Origin: Paludibaculum fermentans
Lineage (GTDB): Bacteria; Acidobacteriota; Terriglobia; Bryobacterales; Bryobacteraceae
Assembly (NCBI RefSeq): GCF_015277775.1
Contig: NZ_CP063849.1
Span: forward strand, 6,277,501 to 6,341,500
Direction: 5' to 3'
DNA length: 64,000 nt
The notes under the pieces are model-generated. The model ran no database searches. It saw only the letters and a list, made by a program, of their open reading frames with translations, and was not told where the DNA came from. The translations under genes and the position numbers were made by a program. Positions 36,845-45,563 of the stretch are shown here, one piece after another (the first letter of the stretch is position 1; each line of letters starts with the position of its first letter).

Positions 36845-37018
36845 CCTTCCAGTCTACCGGCCGGGCACCGCGAAAATACTACATCTCGGTAAATTGCCAG
36901 GTCATCTCTTACTTCATCAGGAGTTCGGCCCACAGAAGCCCCTGCGCTCAGGCGTGCCCGCCGTCAGGTCCACGACCGCTCCGGCAACGAACGTCATTTC
37001 CATGAGGAGACCCGCGAC

Positions 37019-39409
37019 ATGCATCGGTTCCACTGGCTCGATACGCTGTTCCGGGACCTCCGCCATGCCGCGCGTGGCCTCCGGCGCCGGCCGGCGTTTG
37101 TCGCCACGGCGCTTGCCTCCCTGGCTCTGGGCATCGGCGTAAATAGCGCCATCTTCAGCGTGGTGGACGCGGCCCTTCTCCAACCCCTGCCCATTCCGGA
37201 CTCCGGCCGCCTGGTGATGGTCAAGGAGTTCAAAGGCTCGGAAAGCTCAGGCGGCAACCCGCGGCGTCTGCACGACTGGGCCACCCAGGTGGACGCCTTC
37301 TCGGCCGCGGCCGCCTTCTACGGTGAAACGGGCATCTGGCAATCGAACGGCGGCCCGGTGCGCCTGCAGCTGGTGCGGACCTTCGGCGACATCTTCCCGG
37401 TGCTGTCGGTCACTCCGGCCCTGGGCCGGGCGTTCACACCCGACGAATCCAAGGGCTTGGGCGCTCCGGTCGCCCTGCTGAGCGATGCCGCCTGGCGCCG
37501 CCACTTCAGCGCGGATCGCAAAATGCTAAACCGCTCTATCACACTGAGCGGTACGCAGTTCACCATCATCGGCGTGATGCCGCCCGGCCTCCAGTACCCG
37601 GAAGATGCCGACTTCTGGGCGCCCGGTCCGGTTGACGTGCAGAATGCCAGCCGGCAGGCGGGTTTCCTCGATACCATTGGCCGCCTGAAGGCCGGAGTAT
37701 CGCTGCAACTCGCACAAAGTACGGTAGATGTTGTATCGGAACGGCTTCGTCAACAATATCCTGCCACCGACAAGGATCTACACGCCCGAGTCGTGTTTCT
37801 CCAGGATGAAGTGGCCGGTGAAGCGCGAACCCCCTTGCTGGTCCTTCTGGGCGCCGCAGGATTCGTCCTGCTGCTCACCTGCGTCAATCTGGCGAACCTG
37901 CTGCTGGCCCGGGCGGGGGAACGCGCCCGCGAAGCTTCCATCCGGGCCGCCCTGGGCGCCGGCCGCGCCGGCCTGGTCAGGCTCTTCCTGTTGGAAAGCG
38001 GACTACTCGCGGTCGCCGGAGCCGGCCTGTCCCTGCTGGCTGCCATGTTCGGTATCGATATCCTCAAAACCCTGCTGCCCCAGGACTTGCCGCGCCTCGC
38101 CGGCGCCTCCCTCGATGCTCGCGTCCTCGCCTTCACCGCCCTGCTGGCCCTGACCTGCGCCCTGTTCTTTGGACTCGCTCCGGCCTGGCGCGCCTCGCGC
38201 ATCAACTTCGCCGCCGGCCTGAAGGAAGGCGGACCCGGCGGCGCCGCCGTGCGCCGCGACTCCTGGTTCCGCGGCCTGCTGGTTGTGGTGCAGGTGAGCC
38301 TGTCCGTCATCCTGGTTGTGGGCGCGGCCCTGCTGACCATCACCTTCCGCGAACTGCGCCAGACACCCCTCGGTTTCCGGCCCGATCACGTCCTCACCGT
38401 GATGGTCGAACAGCCTTGGAACACCGCCAAGCCGGAGATCGACCGCTTCCAGAACGCGCTGCTGGAAAGGTTTCGCGCGCTGCCCGGCGTCCGCATTGCC
38501 GGCTTTGCAGACCGCCTGCCCCTGGAGGGCGGATCCCAGACCGGCCCCGTCCAGATCCAGGGCCGCACCCTGCCGCCCACCCTCGCCTCGGCTCCGGCCG
38601 GCCATCGCGCCTATGGCGGAGATTACTTTCAGGCCATGAACATCCCCCTGCTGCAGGGCTCCTGGCCGGCCCGCAAAGACCAGGTGCTGATCAACCGCAC
38701 CTTTGCCGCGCGCTACCTGGCGGGTGTCGATCCCATCGGTCAACACGTCACGTTCGACCGCAAGAACCCGAAGTGGCTGGAAGTGGCCGGTGTGGTCGGC
38801 GATATCCGCAAGAACGTGGAGAAAAGCCCCGACGCCGAGGTCTATGCCGACATGTCCACCGTCTACTGGCCCATGGCGCGCTATGCCCTGCGCGCTCAAG
38901 GGGATCCGGCGGCATTGGCGAGGGCCGTCCGCGGTCAGATCTACGCTGTCGATCTGTCCTTCATCCCTTCGGCCATCCGGACGATGGACGAGGGCATCGA
39001 CCGCTCGGTCGCCAGCCAGCGGACCCGGGCTTCGCTCATCGGCGGATTCGCCCTGGCCGCCCTGCTGCTGGCTTGTGTAGGCATTTACGGGCTGCTGGCC
39101 GGCGAAGTCGCCCAGCGCCGGCAGGAGTTCGGGCTGCGCATCGCGCTGGGCGCGCGGCCGGCGGATATCTTTTCGCTTACCATGTGGCGCGGCCTGCGGC
39201 TGGCCGTGATCGGGCTGGTGCTAGGGCTGGGCGGAGCCTACGCCCTCAGCGGGGCACTGAGTTCCATGCTCTACGGTGTGCAACCCGGGAACCCCCTGGT
39301 CTACGCGGCTGGCTGCGGCGCCGCCCTGGCTGCGGCTACCCTCGCCTGCCTATTGCCCGCGCGCCGGGCGGTCCGCACCGACCCCATTTCTTCGCTGCGT
39401 CACGAATAG
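37019..39409 (+). CDS. ABC transporter permease, acidobacterial duplicated orphan type (MacB/FtsX)
   Basis: 796 residues: an N-terminal prefix (LDTLFRDLRHAARGLRRRPAF), span at about 28-48 (LASLALGIGVNSAIFSVVDAALLQPLP), MacB-like periplasmic domain about 55-260, FtsX domain with three or four spans about 270-420, a second periplasmic domain about 440-660, and a C-terminal FtsX domain about 670-796. These permeases are abundant in Acidobacteriota and usually lack an ATPase gene beside them, as here. Probably works with a MacB-type ATPase encoded elsewhere or in mechanotransmission-like export. Ribosome site GAGGAG, 9 bases before ATG. Confidence 0.93.
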   Translation: MHRFHWLDTLFRDLRHAARGLRRRPAFVATALASLALGIGVNSAIFSVVDAALLQPLPIPDSGRLVMVKEFKGSESSGGNPRRLHDWATQVDAFSAAAAFYGETGIWQSNGGPVRLQLVRTFGDIFPVLSVTPALGRAFTPDESKGLGAPVALLSDAAWRRHFSADRKMLNRSITLSGTQFTIIGVMPPGLQYPEDADFWAPGPVDVQNASRQAGFLDTIGRLKAGVSLQLAQSTVDVVSERLRQQYPATDKDLHARVVFLQDEVAGEARTPLLVLLGAAGFVLLLTCVNLANLLLARAGERAREASIRAALGAGRAGLVRLFLLESGLLAVAGAGLSLLAAMFGIDILKTLLPQDLPRLAGASLDARVLAFTALLALTCALFFGLAPAWRASRINFAAGLKEGGPGGAAVRRDSWFRGLLVVVQVSLSVILVVGAALLTITFRELRQTPLGFRPDHVLTVMVEQPWNTAKPEIDRFQNALLERFRALPGVRIAGFADRLPLEGGSQTGPVQIQGRTLPPTLASAPAGHRAYGGDYFQAMNIPLLQGSWPARKDQVLINRTFAARYLAGVDPIGQHVTFDRKNPKWLEVAGVVGDIRKNVEKSPDAEVYADMSTVYWPMARYALRAQGDPAALARAVRGQIYAVDLSFIPSAIRTMDEGIDRSVASQRTRASLIGGFALAALLLACVGIYGLLAGEVAQRRQEFGLRIALGARPADIFSLTMWRGLRLAVIGLVLGLGGAYALSGALSSMLYGVQPGNPLVYAAGCGAALAAATLACLLPARRAVRTDPISSLRHE

Positions 39410-39449
39410 GACCAGAGCGCTCGCTACAATGGAGATTCCTCCATTTCCT

Positions 39450-41099
39450 ATGCGCATCGCTCTCTGCCAGATCAATAACACCGTCGGTGATCTTGCTGGC
39501 AACTCGGCGCTGATCCAGCGCTTCGCCCGCCAGGCCGCCGAGGCGGGCGCCGAATTGGCTGTCTTTCCGGAACTCGCCCTCACCGGCTACCCGCCTCGCG
39601 ATCTGGTGGAGAAGCCTTCCTTTCTCGAACGCACCGCCGAAGCGCTGACGGAACTCGTCGACGCCACACGCCATCTGCCGCTGGGCCTCATCGTCGGCTA
39701 TGTCGGCCGTGCCCCGGCCGGTTCCGCGCGCCGCGCCACCAACTCGGCTGCCCTCATCGAAGGCGGCCGCGTCCTCTTCCGGCAGACCAAGATGCTGCTG
39801 CCCACCTACGACGTCTTCGACGAGTGGCGCAATTTTCAGCCGGCCGAGAAGCAGGAAATCGTTGAGTTCCGCGGCACGCGCATCGCCCTCACCATCTGTG
39901 AGGACGCCTGGAACGACAAGCAGTTCTGGGAGCGGCCGCTTTATAAGAACGATCCCGTCGAGGCGCTGGTCCGCCAGGGTGCGCAGATCGTCATCTCGAT
40001 CAACGGCTCGCCCTACGACACCGCCAAACGCGCGGTGCGCCGCCAGATGTTCTCCGCCATGGCCCTGCGCTACGGCCTGCCGCACGTCTACGTAAACATG
40101 GTGGGCGGCAATGATCAACTGGTCTTCGACGGCTCCAGCTTTGCGATGGACTCCGCCGGCGCCGTGATCTCCTCGCTGAAGTCGTTCGAGGAAGACATGG
40201 TCCTCTTTGAAAGCGAGGGCTGCACCGGCGAACTCCACGATACGCACCCCAGCGAGACCAGCGCGGTCTACGACGCCCTGGTGCTGGGCACGCGCGACTA
40301 TCTGCGCAAGTGCGGTTTTAAAGGAGTCCTGCTGGGCCTCAGCGGCGGCATCGACTCCACGCTGGTGGCCTGCGTCGCCGCCGATGCCGTGGGTAAGGAG
40401 AACGTCGTGGGTGTGGGCATGCCCGGCCCGTACTCCTCCGATCACAGCGTGAAGGACGCCCGCGACCTCGCCGAAAACCTCGGCATCCGCTTCGAGATGG
40501 CGCCCATCACCAGCGCCTACGACGAGGTGCTGCGTTCGCTCGATCCCATCTTCCAGGGCGCACGCCGCGACGTGACGGAAGAGAACGTCCAGGCCCGCCT
40601 CCGCGGCCTGACGCTGATGGCGCTTTCGAACAAGTGGGGCGCGCTGGTGCTGACGACGGGCAACAAGAGCGAGATCGCTGTAGGCTACTGCACGCTCTAT
40701 GGCGACATGTGCGGCGGCTTGGCCGTGATCAGCGACGTCCCCAAAACGATGGTCTACGAGCTGTGCCGCGAAGTGAACCGGCGCAAGGGGCCCGTAATCC
40801 CGGAGAGCGTCTTTACCAAGCCGCCTTCGGCCGAACTGCGGCCCGACCAGAAGGACTCCGATTCGCTGCCCGAATACGATGTGCTCGACCGCATTCTCAA
40901 GGCCTATGTCGAGGAGTTGAAGCCGCCCGCGCTCATCGCCTCCGAACAGAACGTGCCGATGGAGCTGGTGCGCGACATCGTCAACAAAGTCGACCGCAAC
41001 GAGTACAAACGCCAGCAGGCCGCGCCCGGCTTGAGGGTCACGTCAAAAGCCTTCGGCATCGGGCGCCGGTTCCCCATCGCACAGAGGTTTTTCGAATGA
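39450..41099 (+). CDS. nadE: glutamine-dependent NAD+ synthetase
   Basis: 549 residues. N-terminal nitrilase-type glutaminase with E41 (FPELALTGYPP), K114 (RQTKMLLPTYDVFDE) and C150 (ALTICEDAWND); C-terminal synthetase with P-loop SGGIDS at 298-303 and the ALSNKWGALVLTTGNKSEIAVGYCTLYGDMCGG stretch binding NaAD/ATP. Catalyses the last step of NAD biosynthesis using Gln. Start chosen at ATG 39450 (MRIALCQINNTVGD); ATG 39429 is an alternative with seven extra residues. A -10-like TACAAT (39425-39430) overlaps that alternative, favouring the later start. Confidence 0.95.
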   Translation: MRIALCQINNTVGDLAGNSALIQRFARQAAEAGAELAVFPELALTGYPPRDLVEKPSFLERTAEALTELVDATRHLPLGLIVGYVGRAPAGSARRATNSAALIEGGRVLFRQTKMLLPTYDVFDEWRNFQPAEKQEIVEFRGTRIALTICEDAWNDKQFWERPLYKNDPVEALVRQGAQIVISINGSPYDTAKRAVRRQMFSAMALRYGLPHVYVNMVGGNDQLVFDGSSFAMDSAGAVISSLKSFEEDMVLFESEGCTGELHDTHPSETSAVYDALVLGTRDYLRKCGFKGVLLGLSGGIDSTLVACVAADAVGKENVVGVGMPGPYSSDHSVKDARDLAENLGIRFEMAPITSAYDEVLRSLDPIFQGARRDVTEENVQARLRGLTLMALSNKWGALVLTTGNKSEIAVGYCTLYGDMCGGLAVISDVPKTMVYELCREVNRRKGPVIPESVFTKPPSAELRPDQKDSDSLPEYDVLDRILKAYVEELKPPALIASEQNVPMELVRDIVNKVDRNEYKRQQAAPGLRVTSKAFGIGRRFPIAQRFFE

Positions 41100-43360
41100 G
41101 AATGCCCATCCGCATCGCCGTGTTCGCAGGTGCGCTGGCCGCCGCCGGAGCGCTGATCTCGCAGACCGGTGATCCGCGCCGCGTGGGCCCCACCATGAAT
41201 GGCGGCTTCCTGCTGAACACCGGCTGGCTGCTGAAGCCCGCGGGCCGCCAGGTGCCGCTCCAGACGCTGCCCATGGCCTCGGCACTGTCGCCCAGCGGCA
41301 AATTTCTCGTCATCCTGCAGGCCGGCGCGCAGCCGCCTTCGGTGAGCCTGCATGACCCCGCCACGCTGGCTGAACTCGATCGCCTCGCGCTGCCCGACGC
41401 CTGGCTGGGCCTCAGCTTCGCGCCCGTGGGCGATGTCTTTTATGTGAGCGGCGGCTCCACCGCCACGGTGTTCGAGATCGGCATCAGCCCGACGGCGAAG
41501 CTCGAGATGCGGCGCCAGTTCGCGCTGGTGCCCGAGGACAAACGGAAGGCGACAGATCTGATCGGCGATGTCACGCTCTCGCCGAATGGCCGGCTCATCT
41601 ACGCCGCCGCGGTGCTGCGCAACTCGATCTTCGTGATCAACCCGCAGTCCGGCATGGTGATCGAGGAGTGGAAGACGGGCCAACGCCCCTACCGCATTCT
41701 GTTCCACTCCGACGGCGCCTCTTTCTACGTCTCGGGTTGGGGCGACGGCTCCATTTATCATCACAACGCGACCAGCGGCGAGATCCTGGCGCGCTACCCT
41801 GTTGGCCCGCAGCCCATGGACATGGTGTGGCGCGACAAGGCTCCGGAGGTCGAGCAGGGCGAGGCGCCGCCACAGTTCAAATCGCGCCTCTTCGTGGCCC
41901 TGGCCGGCGCGAACAACGTGGCCGTCTTCGGAGTCACTGAGAACAAGACCATGTTCCGCGTGGATTCCATCTACGCCGCCCTGGCGCCCAACAACCAGCC
42001 CATCGGCATGACGCCCAGTGCGCTCGCTCTTTCCGAGGACGAGGATAGGCTGTACATCGTCTGCTCAGACGCCAACGTCGTGGCGCAGGTGGCCATCGCC
42101 GGCAAACGCGGCATGGTGGAAGGTCTTATCCCAACGGGTGCGTACCCCACCTCGGCGCGCGTGTTGAAAGACCGGAATCTGCTGGTGTTGAACGGACGCG
42201 CCCCGCGCGGCGGCGGCAGCGCTTCGATCATGCCCGACCCCACGCCCGAGCAGATGGAAGCCTACGGCAAGACGGCGCTCGAGTCCTCCGCCTATCACGT
42301 GCAGGATGAGTTCCGGAACCCGCTGCCCATGGGCCACGCGCTGTTCCGCAACGAGACGGTGAAGCCGCCCATCCAGCATGTGATCTACGTGCTGAAAGAG
42401 GGCCGGACCTATGACGAGATCCTGGGCGACGTCGACGGCGGCAAGGGCAATCCGGCCAACGCCGTCTTTGGGGAAGACGTAACACCGAACCATCACAAGC
42501 TGGCGCGAGAGTACGCGCTGCTGGACAACTTCTATGTCACCGGCGACAGCGCCGCGGCGGGCTTGAGTTGGAGCACCGCCGCGCTGGCTCCGCCATTCCT
42601 GCAATTGCTGGGACCCGGCGCCGATGCGGGCCGCCGCAAACTGGACGCGTTGGAGGGCGGCGAACGCGCGGCCCAGCCGCCGGCCGGCTATCTGTGGTCG
42701 AACGCCATGCAACGGCGTCTCTCGGTCCGCAACTACGGCATGTCGGTTACGAACATCGAGCCGGCGCCCGCCAGTGGGGTCCAGGTTTCCGCCGTGAAGG
42801 AGCCTTCGCTGATGCAGGCCACCAACAAGGCCTATCGCGGCGCCGATGCCCGCTACCGCGACACCGAGCGAGTCAAGGTCTTCCTGAAGGATCTCGCCGA
42901 GGCGGAGACCACGAGCACCCTGCCGGAGTTGATGATCCTGCGTTTGAACAACGACCGCACCGCCGGCTCGGCTTCGAAGCTGCCCACGCCCAAGGCCGCC
43001 GTGGCCGACAACGACGCCGCGCTGGGTCAACTGGTGGCGGCCGTGAGCCGCAGCCGCTTCTGGGCGTCCACCGTGATCTTCGTGGTCGAGACCTCAACGC
43101 AGGGTGGCCCGGATCATATCGATCCGCACCGCGCTCCGGCGTTCGTCATCTCGCCCTATACGCGCAACCGCGGCATCGATTCGACGATGTATAACTCCAT
43201 GTCCGTGCTGCGCTCCATTGAGGCCGTACTGGGCATGGTTCCAATGACCATGCACGACGCGGGCGGACCGGTGATGCGCGCTCCCTTCCTGGCGTCGCCG
43301 GATACCGCGGCCTACGGAGCCGTCGGGCCCAGGCAGAACCTGGAAGAGCGCAACCCCTAG
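41096..43360 (+). CDS. secreted YncE-like beta-propeller fused to a phosphoesterase/alkaline-phosphatase-like domain
   Basis: 754 residues. Signal peptide about 1-22 (RMPIRIAVFAGALAAAGALIS); a YVTN-type seven-bladed propeller about 60-410 (PNGRLIYAAAVLRNSIFVINPQSG, DNDVVAQVAIAG-like blades); then a phosphoesterase-family domain starting at HVIYVLKEGRTYDEILGD, where the nucleophile loop lies, with FGEDVTPNHHKLAREYALLDNFYVTGDS and a late HIDPHRAPAFVISPYTRN metal region. Secreted or periplasmic phosphomonoesterase/phospholipase role is plausible. ATG overlaps the nadE stop (ATGA), an unusual partner for a cytosolic NAD enzyme. Confidence 0.85.
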   Translation: MRMPIRIAVFAGALAAAGALISQTGDPRRVGPTMNGGFLLNTGWLLKPAGRQVPLQTLPMASALSPSGKFLVILQAGAQPPSVSLHDPATLAELDRLALPDAWLGLSFAPVGDVFYVSGGSTATVFEIGISPTAKLEMRRQFALVPEDKRKATDLIGDVTLSPNGRLIYAAAVLRNSIFVINPQSGMVIEEWKTGQRPYRILFHSDGASFYVSGWGDGSIYHHNATSGEILARYPVGPQPMDMVWRDKAPEVEQGEAPPQFKSRLFVALAGANNVAVFGVTENKTMFRVDSIYAALAPNNQPIGMTPSALALSEDEDRLYIVCSDANVVAQVAIAGKRGMVEGLIPTGAYPTSARVLKDRNLLVLNGRAPRGGGSASIMPDPTPEQMEAYGKTALESSAYHVQDEFRNPLPMGHALFRNETVKPPIQHVIYVLKEGRTYDEILGDVDGGKGNPANAVFGEDVTPNHHKLAREYALLDNFYVTGDSAAAGLSWSTAALAPPFLQLLGPGADAGRRKLDALEGGERAAQPPAGYLWSNAMQRRLSVRNYGMSVTNIEPAPASGVQVSAVKEPSLMQATNKAYRGADARYRDTERVKVFLKDLAEAETTSTLPELMILRLNNDRTAGSASKLPTPKAAVADNDAALGQLVAAVSRSRFWASTVIFVVETSTQGGPDHIDPHRAPAFVISPYTRNRGIDSTMYNSMSVLRSIEAVLGMVPMTMHDAGGPVMRAPFLASPDTAAYGAVGPRQNLEERNP

Positions 43361-43377
43361 CCGTTTCGGAAGTATCG

Positions 43378-45525
43378 ATGCCGCACACCTACCTCGTCTT
43401 CGTCTGGCACATGCACCAGCCCTTCTACAAGGATCTGGCCACGGGCGAATACCAGTTGCCGTGGACGCGCATGCATGCGTTGAAGGACTACTACGGCATG
43501 GTGGAGATGCTGGAGGAGTTCCCGTCGATCCGCCAGACATTCAACCTGGTGCCGTCGATGATGGTGCAGATCGAGGAGTACGCCAAGGGCGAGGCGCTGG
43601 ACCCGTTCCTGCATCGCGCGCTCAAGCCGGCCGAGGAGCTGACGGACAGCGAGCAGGAGTTCATCCTCAAGTATTTCTTCCAGGCCAACCCGTCGCGCAT
43701 GGTCTACCGTTATAGCCGCTACGGCGAGCTCTACGATGCGTGGCGCGCGGCCGAAGGCAATGTGGAGCGCCTGCGGCGCAGCCTGGGCGCTCCGGGCATG
43801 CGCGACCTGCAGGTGCTGTCGCAGCTGGCCTGGTTCGACGAGATCTTCCAGGAGAACGATCCCGAGGTCCGGCAACTGAACGAGAAAGGCCGCGACTTCA
43901 CATTGGAAGACCAGGCCCTGATGGGCCGCAAGCAGTTGGAGATCATCGGCCACGTGCTGCCGGCTTACCGGCGCATGGCGCTGAAGGGCCAGGTGGAGCT
44001 CTCCGTCACGCCCTACTATCACCCCATCCTGCCGCTGCTGTGCGATTCGAACATCGCGCTGCAGTCGCACCCCGGAGTGCCGCTGCCGCGGCGCTTCCAA
44101 TATCCCGGCGACGCGCGCCTGCAGGTTCATAAGGCTCTCGATTACGCCGAAGAGAAGCTCGGTTTCCGCCCGCAGGGCATGTGGCCGTCCGAAGGCTCAG
44201 TCTCCGACGAAGTGCTGGCCCTCGCCTACGACGAAGGTGTCCGCTGGATGGCCACCGACAACGGCGTGCTGGGCGCGACCCTGAGTTCGCTGGCCGGGGT
44301 CCGCGAGACCTACCGGCCCTATGTCTGGAAGCAGGATGGCCGCGAGATGCGGATGATCTTCCGCGACCACTTCCTCAGCGACCTGATTGGCTTCGTCTAT
44401 TCGCGCATGGACGCCCGCGCGGCCGCGCATCACTTCCTGGACCGCATCCGCGAGAATGCCCGCGTGCTGCACAACGAGGGGCGTGACGCGATGGTGCCGG
44501 TCATCCTCGACGGCGAGAACGCGTGGGAGCACTTCGATCACAATGGCCGGCCCTTCCTGAAAGAGCTCTACCGGCTGATCTCGGAGGATCCCGGCCTCTC
44601 CGCCGTCACGGTGAGTGAAGCGCTGGAGCGGATTCCAGCCACCGAATTGCCACGCATCCACCCGGGCTCGTGGATCAATGCGAACTACGACATCTGGATC
44701 GGCGCCGAGGAAGACAACCAGGCCTGGGAGTATCTGCTGGATGCGCGCCAGACCTACGACCGCGTAGTCAACGGCCCGGAGGGCGCCGCTCTCAGTGAGG
44801 CCGGCAAGGCGATGGCGCTGGAAGAGTTGCTGATCGCCGAGGGCAGCGACTGGTGCTGGTGGTATGGTCCGCAGCACCATTCCGAGAACCGCCCCGAGTT
44901 CGACAAGTTGTTCCGCGACCACCTGGCGCACGTTTACCGGGCCTTGGAACTGTCGCCGCCGGAGCATCTGTCGCGCACGATCCTGCGCATCGCCACGCCT
45001 GCCTATCAGCAGCCGCCCAGCGGCCTGATCTCCCCGCGCATCGACGGCGAAATCTCGTCTTACTTCGAGTGGATGGGCTCCGGCATCTACAGCCCGGATC
45101 ACCGCCAGGGGGCCATGCACGGGCGCGACAACGCCGTGCGCGAGGTCCGTTATGGAAGCGACGGGCAAAAACTGTTCCTGCGTGTGGATCTCGAGCAGCA
45201 GAAGCCGGGCGCGCTGGCCGGGCTGGAGGTCCGTGTCATTGTGAAGTCGGTTCGCCATGAGAGTGAACTCCACGCCACGCTGCTGGAGAACGGCGCAAAG
45301 GGCACCGTGGTCAGGTCGACGCGCAAACGGACCCTGGGCGCTGAAGTATCCTGTGCCTATTCGCAGATTTTTGAGATGAGTGTGGACCTGCTGAGCATGG
45401 GCGGCCGGTCCGCCGAGATGATCCAGTTGCAGATGTCGCTCTGGCGCGACGGGCTGCCGCTGGAAGCCGCACCGGCGCAGGGCTGGCTGGAATTAGTTCC
45501 TTCCGAGCCGTCTGACTGGGAGTAA
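43378..45525 (+). CDS. glycoside hydrolase family 57 protein
   Basis: 715 residues. GH57 conserved regions: HMHQPF at 11-16, the nucleophile Glu at 272 (MWPSEGSVS), the acid/base Asp at 378 (VILDGENAWEH), and the NYDIWIGAEEDN block near 435. The family contains alpha-amylases, 4-alpha-glucanotransferases and branching enzymes that act on alpha-glucans with retention; specificity is not decided. The C-terminal about 200 residues (after 550) form a beta-rich appended domain. No signal peptide, so it probably acts on intracellular glycogen. Start 17 bases after the upstream gene. Confidence 0.92.
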   Translation: MPHTYLVFVWHMHQPFYKDLATGEYQLPWTRMHALKDYYGMVEMLEEFPSIRQTFNLVPSMMVQIEEYAKGEALDPFLHRALKPAEELTDSEQEFILKYFFQANPSRMVYRYSRYGELYDAWRAAEGNVERLRRSLGAPGMRDLQVLSQLAWFDEIFQENDPEVRQLNEKGRDFTLEDQALMGRKQLEIIGHVLPAYRRMALKGQVELSVTPYYHPILPLLCDSNIALQSHPGVPLPRRFQYPGDARLQVHKALDYAEEKLGFRPQGMWPSEGSVSDEVLALAYDEGVRWMATDNGVLGATLSSLAGVRETYRPYVWKQDGREMRMIFRDHFLSDLIGFVYSRMDARAAAHHFLDRIRENARVLHNEGRDAMVPVILDGENAWEHFDHNGRPFLKELYRLISEDPGLSAVTVSEALERIPATELPRIHPGSWINANYDIWIGAEEDNQAWEYLLDARQTYDRVVNGPEGAALSEAGKAMALEELLIAEGSDWCWWYGPQHHSENRPEFDKLFRDHLAHVYRALELSPPEHLSRTILRIATPAYQQPPSGLISPRIDGEISSYFEWMGSGIYSPDHRQGAMHGRDNAVREVRYGSDGQKLFLRVDLEQQKPGALAGLEVRVIVKSVRHESELHATLLENGAKGTVVRSTRKRTLGAEVSCAYSQIFEMSVDLLSMGGRSAEMIQLQMSLWRDGLPLEAAPAQGWLELVPSEPSDWE

Positions 45526-45563
45526 CCTTCAATCCGTTTGCCGTCTGGAAAGTGAGGAGCCCG

